This document shows positions 9,842-18,788 of a stretch of DNA of 64,000 bases, piece after piece. Both the position numbers and the translations under genes were made by a program. The notes under the pieces are model-generated. The model was not told the DNA's origin, ran no database searches, and saw only the letters and a list, made by a program, of their open reading frames with translations. Origin of the DNA: Symbiodinium natans (lineage: Eukaryota > Sar > Dinophyceae > Suessiales > Symbiodiniaceae); assembly GCA_905221605.1 (NCBI GenBank), contig CAJNDS010000313.1, forward strand, positions 347,478 through 411,477. Direction: 5' to 3'. Every line of letters begins with the position of its first letter. The stretch's first letter is position 1.

Positions 9842-11014
9842 ATGCCGAATTCTCATGTGGGCAACACGAGACGGGCTGCTGTGTCGGGCATTGAAATTCG
9901 CCTGTCGAACTTGTCTCTAGCATACCGGCAACGACTAGCTCGGGGTTTTTTAGCTTTCAAACGCTTCCTTCGGCGCAGGCGATATCCGTCGCTTGTGGCG
10001 TTGCTGCCCAGACCGCCGTTGCTAGACGAGTGCCTACATCGCTTTGTTGTGGCGCAGCATGCTACAGGCAGTCGAGGGGCATTGTGGTTGGCCAAGCACG
10101 CCGTCCTTGCATGCCAGTCGGTCCAACCGCGTTTGCGTGGGCGCTTGGTTGAGACGTGGAGCACTTTGAAAGCGTGGGAGGAATCCCGTGCCAGCAGCCT
10201 CAGGCCGCCATTGCCAGTGGGTGTCTGGGTTATTCTAATCGGTTTAGCCAGGGCTAAGGGTTTGGGGGCACGGAGTGAGGCACGCGCGCGTTGGTGGATG
10301 TTTGCAGTCCTGCTTGAGGTAGGGTTCTTATGTCTCCTTCGCCCGGGGGAACTGTTCAAGCTCACCTTCGCTGACATTAGCCTGCCGGGCTCCATCACCA
10401 TGAATGCTGGAGCAGCAGCCATTCGATTGCAGCGTCCTAAGAATCACCGGCAAATGGGTCGTCAGCAGTTTGTCTTGCTGCGAAATCCCAATGCCTCGCG
10501 CTGGCTGGCTCTTGTGTGCGGCGACCGTTCTGGGTCAGAGCCGCTCTGGGGTTATAGTCAGGTGCTCTTCAGGTCTATGCTTAACGAATTGCTGAGTGCC
10601 ATGGAGCTCCGTTCTTGCAGGTTTGGTTTGAGTTCTTTGAGGCCCGGCGGGGCCACTTTCCTATTTCAGGCTGGAGTTCCCGTCTCCACTCTGAGGTTTT
10701 TAGGAAGGTGGTCTGTAGAGAGGTCCCTCAGCCATTATTTGCAGGAAGCAATTGCTTTTCAACTTGTGGCAAGGCTGCAGTCATCGGCTCAGACCCTACT
10801 TCGTAGTGCTCTTCCCGTGGCGCTCAGTGTACTTTCCCCGCCGCAGTGTTTGGAGCAGCAAGACGTGCCTGGCCCGAACTGGCGGCCTCCGGCCATCACA
10901 CAGTGGCAACTGGCTCTCACTGCGGCTGAGAGCTATGCAGGCTTTGGAACAGCAATTCCACAGCCATGTAATTTCGGCTGGGAGTTTGAGAGGCCAGCGC
11001 TACGGAGATGTTGA
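9842..11014 (+). CDS. Tyrosine recombinase (ORF3 of the YR retrotransposon)
   Basis: Would integrate the circular DNA copy of the element by site-specific strand exchange. 390 aa from ATG 9842; the frame is open a little further upstream. An N-terminal SAM-like, Arg-rich helical part (RQRLARGFLAFKRFLRRRR) precedes the catalytic domain. Visible motifs: first catalytic Arg in FLCLLRPGELFKL (about residue 167), second Arg in SSLRPGGATFLFQAG (about 267), then LGRWSVERSLSHYLQEA with the nucleophile Tyr at about 299. The His of the classical HxxR box is Ser here (SSLR), while GRW supplies the Trp of the H/W position. Such substitutions occur in eukaryotic YR families. It follows ORF2 by 193 bp and overlaps ORF4 by 80 bp. 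Confidence 0.85.
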   Translation: MPNSHVGNTRRAAVSGIEIRLSNLSLAYRQRLARGFLAFKRFLRRRRYPSLVALLPRPPLLDECLHRFVVAQHATGSRGALWLAKHAVLACQSVQPRLRGRLVETWSTLKAWEESRASSLRPPLPVGVWVILIGLARAKGLGARSEARARWWMFAVLLEVGFLCLLRPGELFKLTFADISLPGSITMNAGAAAIRLQRPKNHRQMGRQQFVLLRNPNASRWLALVCGDRSGSEPLWGYSQVLFRSMLNELLSAMELRSCRFGLSSLRPGGATFLFQAGVPVSTLRFLGRWSVERSLSHYLQEAIAFQLVARLQSSAQTLLRSALPVALSVLSPPQCLEQQDVPGPNWRPPAITQWQLALTAAESYAGFGTAIPQPCNFGWEFERPALRRC

Positions 11015-11591
11015 GGCTGAGGCTGTGCGCCGTGCAGCGCAGCGATACCCTGCAGACCCTTCCTTTCACCAATACGCACGAGCGCGAGAGGCTTTGCAAC
11101 AGTTGAATGCCCACTTGCAGCCTCGTGTGAGTTCTGCAGTACCTGCTGCTAGCCCTATGCCTTGTCAGCCTATCCCCAACCCTAGGGCAAGCCCACGTAA
11201 TTCCCGCTGCTGTGGATGCCGCTTTGTGCAGCTGTTGCGCGTGCGCAAGGTGCCAGTCGCGTTGGCGCTGTGCTGCTGCGTCCTCACCTTCCGGCCGGCT
11301 TTCGGGGTGCTACTCAGCAAAGTACTTGCCCTCTGTGTGCGTGTGGCTGTGAGGCACAGCAGTGCTCTGCTCACCACTGTTTTTGATGAGCTTTTGGAAG
11401 AAGCCTTGGCTCAGGTGGATAGTGCCCTTCGCCCACCGGTGTGGGCCGTGCCGCCCGACGGCACGTGCCCCGTGCAGCAACTCGGTGTCACGACCTTCAC
11501 GCATGTTGTGGGCAACCTCGTGTCGGCCACCAGTGGCGCAATAATCGCCTTGTGCGCACGTGCTCTCAAGGCGCGAGTGCGTGTGGCCTAG
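10935..11591 (+). CDS. ORF4 of the YR retrotransposon, unknown function
   Basis: 218 codons starting at an ATG inside the end of the recombinase ORF (MQALEQQFHSHVISAG), stop at 11589-11591, 50 bp before repeat B1. The N-terminal third is charged and helical (DVEAEAVRRAAQRYPAD), the middle is Pro-rich, then come two hydrophobic stretches: PVALALCCCVLTFRPAFGVL with following LLSKVLALCVRVAV, and VVGNLVSATSGAIIALCA near the C-terminus. These could be membrane segments. I see no GDSL-type hydrolase, methyltransferase or protease motif of the kind carried as extra ORFs by some Ngaro or DIRS elements. The frame is open beyond the overlap, which supports a real gene, but it could also be a chance frame in GC-rich DNA. 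Confidence 0.45.
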   Translation: MQALEQQFHSHVISAGSLRGQRYGDVEAEAVRRAAQRYPADPSFHQYARAREALQQLNAHLQPRVSSAVPAASPMPCQPIPNPRASPRNSRCCGCRFVQLLRVRKVPVALALCCCVLTFRPAFGVLLSKVLALCVRVAVRHSSALLTTVFDELLEEALAQVDSALRPPVWAVPPDGTCPVQQLGVTTFTHVVGNLVSATSGAIIALCARALKARVRVA

Positions 11592-11641
11592 CTTCTGGGG
11601 TTTCAGATTTTTGACCGCCTTACTGGGGCTGGGTGGATTTG

Positions 11642-11912
11642 GCATCTTAGTCTTGCCTTGTTGGTTGCTTCTCTGCAACTGCCAGCTGTGTCATCAGACA
11701 TCGGGCAGCCCATCGCTGCCGAGCCGCAAGTGCCCAACTCCTGATGTGGCTGCAAACAGCAGTCGTGCAACCAGCACAGCAATCCTTCTCAGTTTCACTG
11801 CATGCAAAACTGCATTGCAAAACGCGTCACTGTGAACAATCTCAGGCCCAAAGAAAAAGCTGCGCGATTGAGCTTTACGATGGAGTTGCTGCAGCCAAGA
11901 GTGGTAGGACAT
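11642..11912 (+). repeat. Split direct repeat B1
   Basis: 271 bp starting GCATCTTAGTCTTGCCTTG and ending GTGGTAGGACAT. Same length and, as far as I could read, same sequence as 11980-12250. Confidence 0.92.
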
Positions 11913-11954
11913 GACTTACATGTCCGACACGATGGCAAACAGCTCTCAAGGGGG
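11912..11954 (+). repeat. Split direct repeat A2
   Basis: Internal copy of A1, beginning TGACTTACATGTCCGACACG, directly joined to the end of B1 and followed by a 25 bp GC-rich linker (11955-11979) before B2. Confidence 0.9.
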
Positions 11955-11979
11955 CCGCCGCCTCCCCACCACACTCCTC

Positions 11980-12250
11980 GCATCTTAGTCTTGCCTTGTT
12001 GGTTGCTTCTCTGCAACTGCCAGCTGTGTCATCAGACATCGGGCAGCCCATCGCTGCCGAGCCGCAAGTGCCCAACTCCTGATGTGGCTGCAAACAGCAG
12101 TCGTGCAACCAGCACAGCAATCCTTCTCAGTTTCACTGCATGCAAAACTGCATTGCAAAACGCGTCACTGTGAACAATCTCAGGCCCAAAGAAAAAGCTG
12201 CGCGATTGAGCTTTACGATGGAGTTGCTGCAGCCAAGAGTGGTAGGACAT
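11980..12250 (+). repeat. Split direct repeat B2, right end of element
   Basis: Second 271 bp copy ending GTGGTAGGACAT at 12250. Right flank is AATAATATTATTTTATTTG followed by a long G run (about 12287-12314). Confidence 0.92.
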
Positions 12251-12283
12251 AATAATATTATTTTATTTGTTTTTGTTGTTTGT

Positions 12284-12286
<3 letters not shown>

Positions 12287-12315
<29 letters not shown>

Positions 12316-12370
12316 GGGGAGGGTTTCAGGGGTTTAGGGTTTAGGGTTTGGGGTTTAGGGTTCAGGGTTG
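12287..12370 (+). repeat. Poly-G run and short (TTTAGGG)n
   Basis: About 27 G with one C, then GGGTTTCAGGGGTTTAGGG and a few heptamers. Long homopolymers here may hide assembly error. Confidence 0.8.
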
Positions 12371-12534
12371 AGAGGGGTTTACGGTTTTCGGGCTTGGGGT
12401 TCATGGTTCACCACCCAAAAATGTCCAAAAACATTCTTCCTCAGAAGCGTCATACAAGGATTATCACCTTCTATCTTGTTTAGGGCTCCTAGAAGGAAAG
12501 TGCAGCTTCGATATTCAGGGGCTTAACGACTCTT

Positions 12535-12648
12535 AGCTACCAATTGCTTAAGAACCCCCCCCCCCAAAAAAAAAAAAAAAAGAAAGCATTCTTCCTTTTA
12601 CGACTATTTTTTGTTCATTTTCGGGGGTTCTTAAGCAAATAGTAGCTA
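12535..12648. mobile_element. Family 3 inverted-repeat element
   Basis: Left end GCTACCAATTGCTTAAGAAC followed by a C run and A run; right end GGGGGTTCTTAAGCAAATAG then TAGCTAG. The ends are complementary over about 20 bp. Similar copies at 12986-13080 and 17784-17935. No coding capacity. Confidence 0.6.
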
Positions 12649-12858
12649 GCACTAAACCCTAAGCCTAAACCCGTTCAAACGGGGTCCTCGTGGGACGCAA
12701 AACCCAAGGCTGGATACTCAAAAACCTATCTCCAACACCCATATGCCCGACTAAGTTTGGCTCGTTGGCGTGGATGGGGAGCTCTGCATAACCCCAAACC
12801 CTAAACCCTAAACCCTACGCAATAAAAAACTACTGTCGCCCCCCGACACACCTGCCAG

Positions 12859-12936
12859 GAGTGTGGATGCCGACGCTTACGAGGCCCTGCTCCGGGTGGT
12901 GCGGCGCCTGCTGAACAGCTCCCGGGCGCACGAAGG
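12859..12936 (+). CDS. Candidate exon, product unknown
   Basis: Acceptor CCTGCCAG at 12858, donor-like GAAGG|GTTTTGGGG. The frame beginning at 12860 reads SVDADAYEALLRVVRRLL and continues NSSRAHE, an amphipathic helix. CCCTAAA units lie upstream (12793-12817) and a TTTAGGG-like stretch follows. Another frame is also open, so the product is uncertain. Confidence 0.45.
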
Positions 12937-12985
12937 GTTTTGGGGTTTCGGGTTTAGGTTCAGGGTTTAGGGTTTGAACTTCTCT

Positions 12986-13080
12986 ACCATGTGCTTAAGA
13001 ACCGTCCACAAAAAACAACGTCTTCCTTGCACGGGTGATATAGGATTAGTTTTATTTTTTTTGGGGGGGTCTTAAGCGCC
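12986..13080. mobile_element. Family 3 inverted-repeat element, second copy
   Basis: TACCATGTGCTTAAGAACCG at the left and GGGGGGGTCTTAAGCGCCAA at the right, with TCTTCCTTG inside as in the copy at 12.54 kb. More diverged. Confidence 0.5.
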
Positions 13081-13735
13081 AATGAATTCCGTGAATAGCC
13101 CTTAAAGCCCATCGTGTATCCTCTTTTTGTGGATTTCTTGAAGGCTTTTTTGGAAGCTTTTTTTTTTGAGGGTTTGTAGGGTTGAGGGTCTACGGGTTTG
13201 AAGGGTTGAGAGGGTTGAGGCTGTTGTGCAGGCAAGAATACGAGGACAAACCAAAGGTAGTCCCCGTTGTTCAGGGTTTGAAGGGTTTGGGCGGCTTGAA
13301 GGGTTCATGTTGGGATTTTCACTCTTATACTAGTAGTCCTTTATAGGGATTACAATACAGGGTACTATAATCCCTTATACTAAATAGTCCTTAATCGGGG
13401 TTACAATACAGGGTACTATGATCCCGTCAGGACTGTTAGTTCAGGGAAACATCCCGAAGTTCAGGGCTTAGGGGTTTTAACGGTTTTGGAGTTTAGGGGT
13501 CAGGGCTTATGGTTGTTCGGTTTCGGCATAGCGGTATTGGGTTTAAGGATTCCGGATTTAGGGTTTTCGGGGTGATGAGGTTCATGGATTTGGGGTTTAC
13601 GGGTTTGGGTTTTCAGGGTTAGTGCAGGTCTCAAGGGCTCTGCACGCGTTTTGATCCTCTTGGGGTAGTTACATGGTCCCTGAATATGTCCCTTACCTTC
13701 CTCAAAGGGTTCTGAAGTATGGGCCCTTGGCCCTA
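13081..13735. other. Spacer with family 2-like segment
   Basis: 13311-13450 contains two degenerate copies of TAGTCCTTAATCGGGGTTACAA-like text and ends GGACTGTTAGTTCAGGGAAACATCCCGAAG, matching the family 2 ends at 18.42, 41.90 and 62.61 kb. Minus-strand frames at 12984-13308 overlap poly-A/T and have no domain. No gene seen. Confidence 0.45.
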
Positions 13736-13736
13736 A

Positions 13737-14055
13737 TCCCTAAACCCTAAACCCTAAACCCCAAACCCTAAACCCTAAACCCTAAACCCTAAACCCTAAG
13801 CCGTAAACCCTAAACCCTAAACCCCTAAGCCCTAAACCCTACACCCTAAACCCTAAACCCTCTCAAGGGCCCATAGGGGCGCAGAGTCCAGGTGAAGACT
13901 GGGGCTCAGGGTTGCGGGTTTGCGGTGTAGTGTAGCCCTAGACCCTAAACCCTAAACCCTAAACCCTAAACCCTAAACCCTAAACCCTAAACCCTAAACC
14001 CTAAACCCTAAACCCTAAACCCTAAACCCTAAACCCTAAACCCTAAACCCTAAAT
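13737..14055 (-). repeat. (CCCTAAA)n arrays (13737-13860 and 13943-14055)
   Basis: Two C-rich arrays split by about 80 bp of unique DNA containing AGAGTCCAGGTGAAGACTGG, which resembles a small exon with a CAG|GTGAAG donor but is too short to call. Confidence 0.9.
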
Positions 14056-14175
14056 TTAAGAGCCTCCGGCTCAAGCCGCCGACCCCGCTGGAGCATAGTT
14101 GAGAGGTCTAAACCCGCTCGCATGGTTCAAAGATCATCTCGGCAGAGTTCTTGTGAAACGTTTGGGGGGGGGGTA
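14051..14175 (+). repeat. Duplicated ~120 bp segment, copy 1
   Basis: From TAAATTTAAGAGCCTCCGGC to GTGAAACGTTTGGGGG. The segment at 50213-50335 is nearly identical and is also followed by a G run with GGTAGGGGG. The two copies are 36 kb apart. Confidence 0.85.
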
Positions 14176-14370
14176 GGGGGTAGCACCAGGACAAGCTCAA
14201 GCCAAAAAGACAGGCGGTTGGGGGGGGGGGGAGGGGGGGCGTGGGGGGGGCCCCTACCCCCCTGTGCTGAACCGCCTGTTTACGCTGTGCGGGTGGCGCG
14301 GTCCTCCACGAAAAAATTGTGCACCGACCCCCCCCCCCCCCCCCCCCGCGTTTTGGGGGGGTAAGGAGGG
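14160..14370. repeat. G-run / C-run cluster
   Basis: Several G homopolymers (14163-14253) followed by a C homopolymer (about 14330-14347). The opposing runs could pair. AAAAAGACAGGCGGTTGG and its partial complement AACCGCCTGTTT at 14269-14280 also form an inverted repeat. Confidence 0.7.
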
Positions 14371-14427
14371 AAAGAGGGAGGTTTTCACCTCCTCAAACCC
14401 ATCCAACACGCCGCCAGGGTCGGCGGA

Positions 14428-14800
14428 CCTTAAACCCTAAACCCTAAACCCTAAACCCTAAACCCTAAACCCCCTAAACCCCTAAACCCTAAACCCCTAA
14501 ACCCAAACCCTAAACCCTAAACCCTAAACCCAAAACCCTAAACCCTAAGCCCTAACTAAACCCTAAACCCCTAAACCCTAAACCCTAAACCCTAAACCCT
14601 AAACCCTAAAAACCCTAAACCCTAAACCCCCTAAACCCTAAACCCTAAACCCTAAACCCTAAACCCTAAACCCTAAACCCTAAACCCTAAACCTTAAACC
14701 CTAAACCCTAAACCCTAAACCCTAAACCCTACACCCTACACCCTACACCCTACACCCTACACCCTAAACCCTAAACCCGAAACCCTAAACCCTAAGCCCT
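14428..14800 (-). repeat. (CCCTAAA)n array with CCCTACA sub-block
   Basis: Long C-rich array with insertions of one to three bases; near 14728-14765 five consecutive units are CCCTACA. The following 14801-14900 is decayed heptamers. Confidence 0.92.
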
Positions 14801-14867
14801 GAACCTGAAACCCGAAACCCGAAACCTGAGACCTTAAACCCAAGCCCTGAACCCTGCACCTTAAATC

Positions 14868-15147
14868 CTAATCCCTCACCCCCGGATCCTGAACCCTAAG
14901 CCTTAAACCCAACATAGGGCTGGGAGGTTGAGATTCAGGGCGCTCGTGTGGGTTGAGGGTTTCTGGGGTCCATAAGGGATGCTTCAGGGAGGCCTGAGAC
15001 GACGGCTCGAGGGATATTTGGGGCCTGAGTGGTTTTTTGAAGCTTATGAAATTCCTTCCGGGGGTTCGACTCAAAACCCCTGAATCCTACAGCCCACCCC
15101 AACCCCAGAAGCCTCGTCCACTGGACCGCACCCTCATGGGCATATTG
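14868..15147. other. Spacer, no gene recognised
   Basis: Unique DNA with a 68-codon minus-strand frame (14868-15074) that lacks recognisable features. Confidence 0.3.
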
Positions 15148-15390
15148 GGGTTTTAGGGTTTTAGGATTTAGGGTTTAGGGTTGAGGGTTTAGGGTTTAGG
15201 GTGCTTGCCTCACCCGAGGCTCTTCACAGAGGGGCGAGGCGCCGGGGGCAGCTTTACCTACTTCACCCCCAGACCCTGGCCCTAAACCCTAGCCCTAAAC
15301 CCTAGCCCTAAACCCTAGCCCTAAACCCTAACCCCTAACCCCTAAACCCTAAACCCTAAACCCTAAACCCTAAACCCTAAACCCTAACCT
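15148..15390. repeat. Inverted telomere-like arrays around an 80 bp loop
   Basis: TTTAGGG units at 15148-15200, unique GC-rich loop, then CCCTAAA/CCCTAGC units at 15280-15390. A compact example of the G-array then C-array order seen throughout. Confidence 0.85.
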
Positions 15391-15614
15391 TCCCAAAGCA
15401 AGGACCCATTCCAACGACCAACCCCGGCTGAAGATCCCTCAAGCCCTAAGACCCTGACACTAAGAAAGCAGTGAAACACCGCGCGGCCCTAAACTAGACC
15501 CCACTAGGACCCAGAGTAGGCCCTGATTTTACCTTGTTCAGGGTTTCGGTTTCCTTGCAAGCCCCTTTAACCCAAGAAGGGCACCCTTTTGGTTCCCAGG
15601 TTTCTCTTGGGTAT

Positions 15615-15750
15615 GGCCCCAAAAACCCCAAACCCCAAACCCTAAACCCTAAACCCGAAACCCTAAACCCTAAACCCTACACCCTAAACCCTAAACCCTA
15701 AACCCTAAACCCCAAACCCCAAACCCCAAACCCCAAACCCCAAACCCCTC
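15615..15750 (-). repeat. CCCTAAA / CCCCAAA array
   Basis: Heptamers that change to a homogenised CCCCAAA block at about 15708-15748, directly before a candidate exon. Confidence 0.9.
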
Positions 15751-15752
15751 AG

Positions 15753-15833
15753 CCCCTGGTTCTCAAGATTCGACCGGGCTCTCCACCTCAAAACCCCGAC
15801 GGCTTCCGCCTCCAACCCCTAACATCTAGGCGG
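15753..15833 (+). CDS. Candidate exon, product unknown
   Basis: Acceptor CCTCAG at 15752, donor CGG|GTTTAGGG. Exactly 27 codons open in phase 0, reading PLVLKIRPGSPPQNPDGFRL and then QPLTSRR. Flanked by C-rich array upstream and G-rich array downstream. Confidence 0.42.
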
Positions 15834-15965
15834 GTTTAGGGTATCTAGGGTTTAGGGTTTAGGATTTAGGGTTTAGGGTTTTGGGGTTTAGGGTTTAGGA
15901 ATTCGGGTTTAGGGTATTTAGGGTTTAGGGTTTGGGGTTTATGGTTGAGGGTTGAGGGTTTAGGC
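15834..15965 (+). repeat. (TTTAGGG)n array
   Basis: Slightly decayed heptamers starting at the proposed donor of the preceding exon. Confidence 0.88.
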
Positions 15966-16084
15966 TTTCAAAATGACAAGAAGCAGTGCTTGAATGCACG
16001 CTGGGGGTTCGGAAGAGCTTCGGGAGCCTCCTCATGCAGGTCACTGTAGGGTTCCAACAAGGCGTTTTGAATGACTAGGACTGA

Positions 16085-16212
16085 CTATTTTTAATTTCTT
16101 GGGTTCTGGAGTGCACTTGAATACTTTTTTTTTGGTTCTGGGTTCCTATTATTGCTACTTATGCCTAACAAGTATATGTTTTTTTTTTCAGGGTCTACTC
16201 CGAAGTAGGGTT
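16085..16212. repeat. Family 8 dispersed repeat
   Basis: Contains TACTTTTTTTTTGGTTCTGG then GTTCCTA, AAGTATAT and TTTTCAGGGTCTACTCC. A close relative lies at 54750-54851, nested in a family 1 element. Confidence 0.6.
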
Positions 16213-16316
16213 TCCATTAGAGTCAGCGGGACTAGCTAGGGGTGGAGCGGGAGGCTTCTGGGCAATATCACCCGAAGCCCTAACACACTAAACCCCGAAC
16301 CCAAACCATGAACCCT

Positions 16317-16620
16317 AGTTAAACCCTAAACCCTAAACCCTAAACCCTAAACCCTAAACCCTAAACCCTAAACCTCAACCCTAAACCCCTAAACCCTAAA
16401 CCCTAAACCCTAAACCCTAAACCCTAAACCCTAAACCCTAAACCCTAAACCCTAAACCCTAAACCCTAAACCCTAAACCCTAAACCCTAAGCCCTACTCT
16501 CCTTAAACCCTAAACCCTAAACCCTAAACCCTAAACCCTAAACCCTAAGCCCTAAACCCTAAACCCTAAACCCTGAACCCTGAACCCTGAACCCTGAACC
16601 TTAAACCCTAAACCCTAAAC
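16317..16620 (-). repeat. (CCCTAAA)n array
   Basis: About 40 units with occasional CCCTGAA variants and one interruption near 16495. Confidence 0.95.
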
Positions 16621-16653
16621 CGAATTCAACCCTCAACCCGTCAAGTCCGACAG

Positions 16654-16710
16654 GCCACCAAGGACGCACAGCCGCCACCGTCCCCAGTGCCACCCATGCA
16701 GGCTGGCAGG
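16654..16710 (+). CDS. Candidate exon, product unknown
   Basis: GACAG acceptor at 16653 and AGG|GTTTAGG donor. 19 codons, phase 0, Pro-rich: ATKDAQPPPSPVPPMQAGR. C-rich array upstream, G-rich array downstream. Confidence 0.4.
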
Positions 16711-16840
16711 GTTTAGGGGTTAGGGTTTAGGGTTTAGGGTTTAGGGTTTAGGGTTTAGGGTTTAGGGTTTAGGGTTTAGGGTTTAGGGTTTAGGTTTTCG
16801 GTTTTAGGGTTTAGGGTTTAGGGTTTAGGGTTAGGGGTTA
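16711..16840 (+). repeat. (TTTAGGG)n array
   Basis: About 17 heptamers starting at the proposed donor. Confidence 0.95.
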
Positions 16841-17126
16841 CAGCAAGAAGTCTTATAAACAAGCCCCCCCACCCCCACCCACATATGGTTGCAGCCAGTC
16901 ATGTCTATGATATGCTAGCTACTTGTGAGATTCTGATGCCGAGTTGCTCTCGGAGTGGGGATCGGTTACGGACTGAGCACGCGCGTTGACAGAAACATAC
17001 CTGTCTTTAGTTCTTTTAAAAATTGTTGTTGCTTTCTAAGGTGCGTAACGAATCTTCACAAAACCGTAAGCCCTAAACCCAAAACCGTAAGCCTGATACT
17101 ACCATGATTCCTATCAAGGTGTAGGA
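16841..17126. other. Spacer, no gene recognised
   Basis: Short C runs and AT-richer unique sequence; nothing recognised. Confidence 0.3.
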
Positions 17127-17220
17127 GCCCCTAAACCCTAAACCCTAAACCCTAAACCCTAAACCCTAAACCCTAGACCCTAAACCCTAAACCCTAAACC
17201 CTAAACCCTAAACCTTCAAG
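17127..17220 (-). repeat. (CCCTAAA)n array
   Basis: About 13 heptamers. The 17221-17470 segment that follows is unique with open frames on both strands but no recognisable product. Confidence 0.93.
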
Positions 17221-17469
17221 CTCCTGTAGCTTGAAACTATTCGAAAGTCGAAAACGAAAACTCCTCCAAGCTTTCCGCGAGAATTCCGGAAACTTCCCTG
17301 GGCCTGAACCCTTCATAATTTCCTTTACCCCTAAGCCCTCAACCTTCAACCCTAAATACTTTTGGCGCTCATGTTTTCCCGGTGTTCGAGACAAGCGGGG
17401 AGAAGCTGGGTTTCCTTACCTCAGGGCCCTTGGACCATGCAACTTGGAGTTTAGGGCTTGGGGTTTTAA

Positions 17470-17570
17470 TTGGGTTTAGGGTTTAGGGTTTAGGGCTTAG
17501 GGTTTAGGGTGTAGGGCTTAGGGCTTAGGGCTTAGGGCTTCGGGCTTGGGGGCTTAGGGCTTAGATGCCC
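17470..17570 (+). repeat. TTTAGGG / CTTAGGG array
   Basis: Starts with TTTAGGG and changes to a CTTAGGG variant block. Confidence 0.9.
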
Positions 17571-17783
17571 TCCCATGTGGTGGTGCCCTAAACCCTCAAC
17601 CCTCAACCCTGAAACCCTTGAAGTCGAAGCCTAGACCCTGATGTCTCCTCAACCATAAGGCCTCCGCTAACTGCAACGCCCTAATCCTAAGAAGTCGCAG
17701 ACTCTGGTTTTCGTGCTCGCAGTATGAGAACCGTCCATTTTCCGAATCCCAGGCCCGAAGCCCTGAATCACAAACCACAACTA

Positions 17784-17826
17784 ACTACTATTTGCTTAAA
17801 GAGCCCCCCAAAATTCTATATATATG

Positions 17827-17861
<35 letters not shown>

Positions 17862-17935
17862 TCACATCAAAAACATCTTCCTTATATGGGCAATATGGGG
17901 ACTATTCTTGCGGGGGGTTCTTATGCTAACGGAAG
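17784..17935. mobile_element. Family 3 inverted-repeat element with TA-repeat insert
   Basis: Left end AACTACTATTTGCTTAAAGA, right end GCGGGGGGTTCTTATGCTAA, with an expanded (TA)n block (17818-17862) inside and the shared CATCTTCCTTAT text. Confidence 0.5.
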
Positions 17936-18600
17936 CAAGACCCAACTCCTGTCCTTCTCGCACAGTCTGACGATGATGACTTCGATGCCGAGACCTCGTC
18001 GATGTCACTCGCGTATCTTCTTTTCAAAGGGGGTCCCTATTACGTGGGTCGCTTAAGTTTTTTCAATAGTGTTTAAGGGTTTTAAGGGTTTTAGGGGTCT
18101 CAAGGACTTTGTGGTTTTAGGGGCTTTAGCTGGTCTACATATGTTTTCGGGGCGTTTTTGAGGCAGTCGCAATCAAGCCGCGCGCGTTTGGACAGGGCAT
18201 TCCCGGGCATGAGCCTGGCAGACGAAGGATCTCACTAGCGACGTAGTCCCTAAAGCCCTAAACCCCTCAACCCCTAAACCCCTGAACCCTAAGCCCTACA
18301 CCCTAAACCCTAAGCCCGAAACCCTAAGCCGCTAAACCCTGCACCCTAAACCATGAACCCCGCACCCGTCGTCTGAACCCCCAAGCCAAGTTGGTTTTGG
18401 GTTTTAGGGTCTACTCGTGGAATGTTCCCCATTATAAACAGTCCTTAATCGGGATTCGAGTACCCCCCCCCCCCCTTCTTATGCCTATTAGGACTGTAGT
18501 ATTGGGGGAACATCCCAAGGTTTAGGTTTCAAGGCTTCTTGCCGTCATGAAGGTGTGACAGGATCCCTCTTGGAAATGCTGCTGCGCAGGCTTCTGGGCC
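17936..18600. other. Spacer with family 2 element
   Basis: A unique stretch (17936-18240), then degenerate CCCTAAA (18250-18360) and a family 2 element (listed separately). No gene seen. Confidence 0.35.
18416..18520. mobile_element. Family 2 MITE-like element
   Basis: GTGGAATGTTCCCCATTATA then ACAGTCCTTAATCGGGATT at the left; AGGACTGTAGTATTGGGGGA then ACATCCCAAGG at the right, complementary ends around a C run. Related copies at 41900-42006 and 62609-62713. Confidence 0.65.
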
Positions 18601-18779
18601 CTGGACCAGCCCACTCTAAACCCAAAACCCGAAACCCCAAACCTTGATCCCCAAACCCTAAACCCAAAACCCCAAACCCCAAACCCTAAAACCCCAAACC
18701 CTGAATACTAAACCCTAAACCCTACACCCTAACCCTAAACGCTAAACCCTAAACCCTAAACCCTAAACCCTAAACCCTC
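18600..18779 (-). repeat. CCCTAAA / CCCCAAA array
   Basis: Mixed heptamers becoming regular close to 18740-18779. Confidence 0.88.
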
Positions 18780-18788
18780 CATTTGCAG

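Larger units (their letters stand above)
5843..12250 (+). mobile_element. Complete tyrosine-recombinase (DIRS/Ngaro-like) retrotransposon
   Basis: A 6.4 kb element with gag-like ORF, reverse transcriptase/RNase H, tyrosine recombinase and a fourth ORF, all on the + strand. Its ends form split direct repeats in the order A1 (5843-5885), ORFs, B1 (11642-11912), A2 (11912-11954), B2 (11980-12250). Among tyrosine-recombinase retrotransposons this geometry is known for Ngaro and PAT-like groups, which move through a circular intermediate and make no target duplication. There is no integrase or aspartic protease typical of LTR elements. B1 and B2 have equal length and looked identical in my reading, and the reading frames are open, so the insertion appears recent. 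It sits between telomere-like arrays in what may be an intron. Confidence 0.88.

Noticed and set aside
11694-12250. 72-codon minus-strand gene present twice
   Set aside because: It lies in the B1 and B2 direct repeats, so its duplication reflects the repeat and not a gene family.
5843-12250. LTR retrotransposon
   Set aside because: There is no LTR pair at the outer ends, no DDE integrase and no aspartic protease. Tyrosine recombinase and split direct repeats identify a different class.
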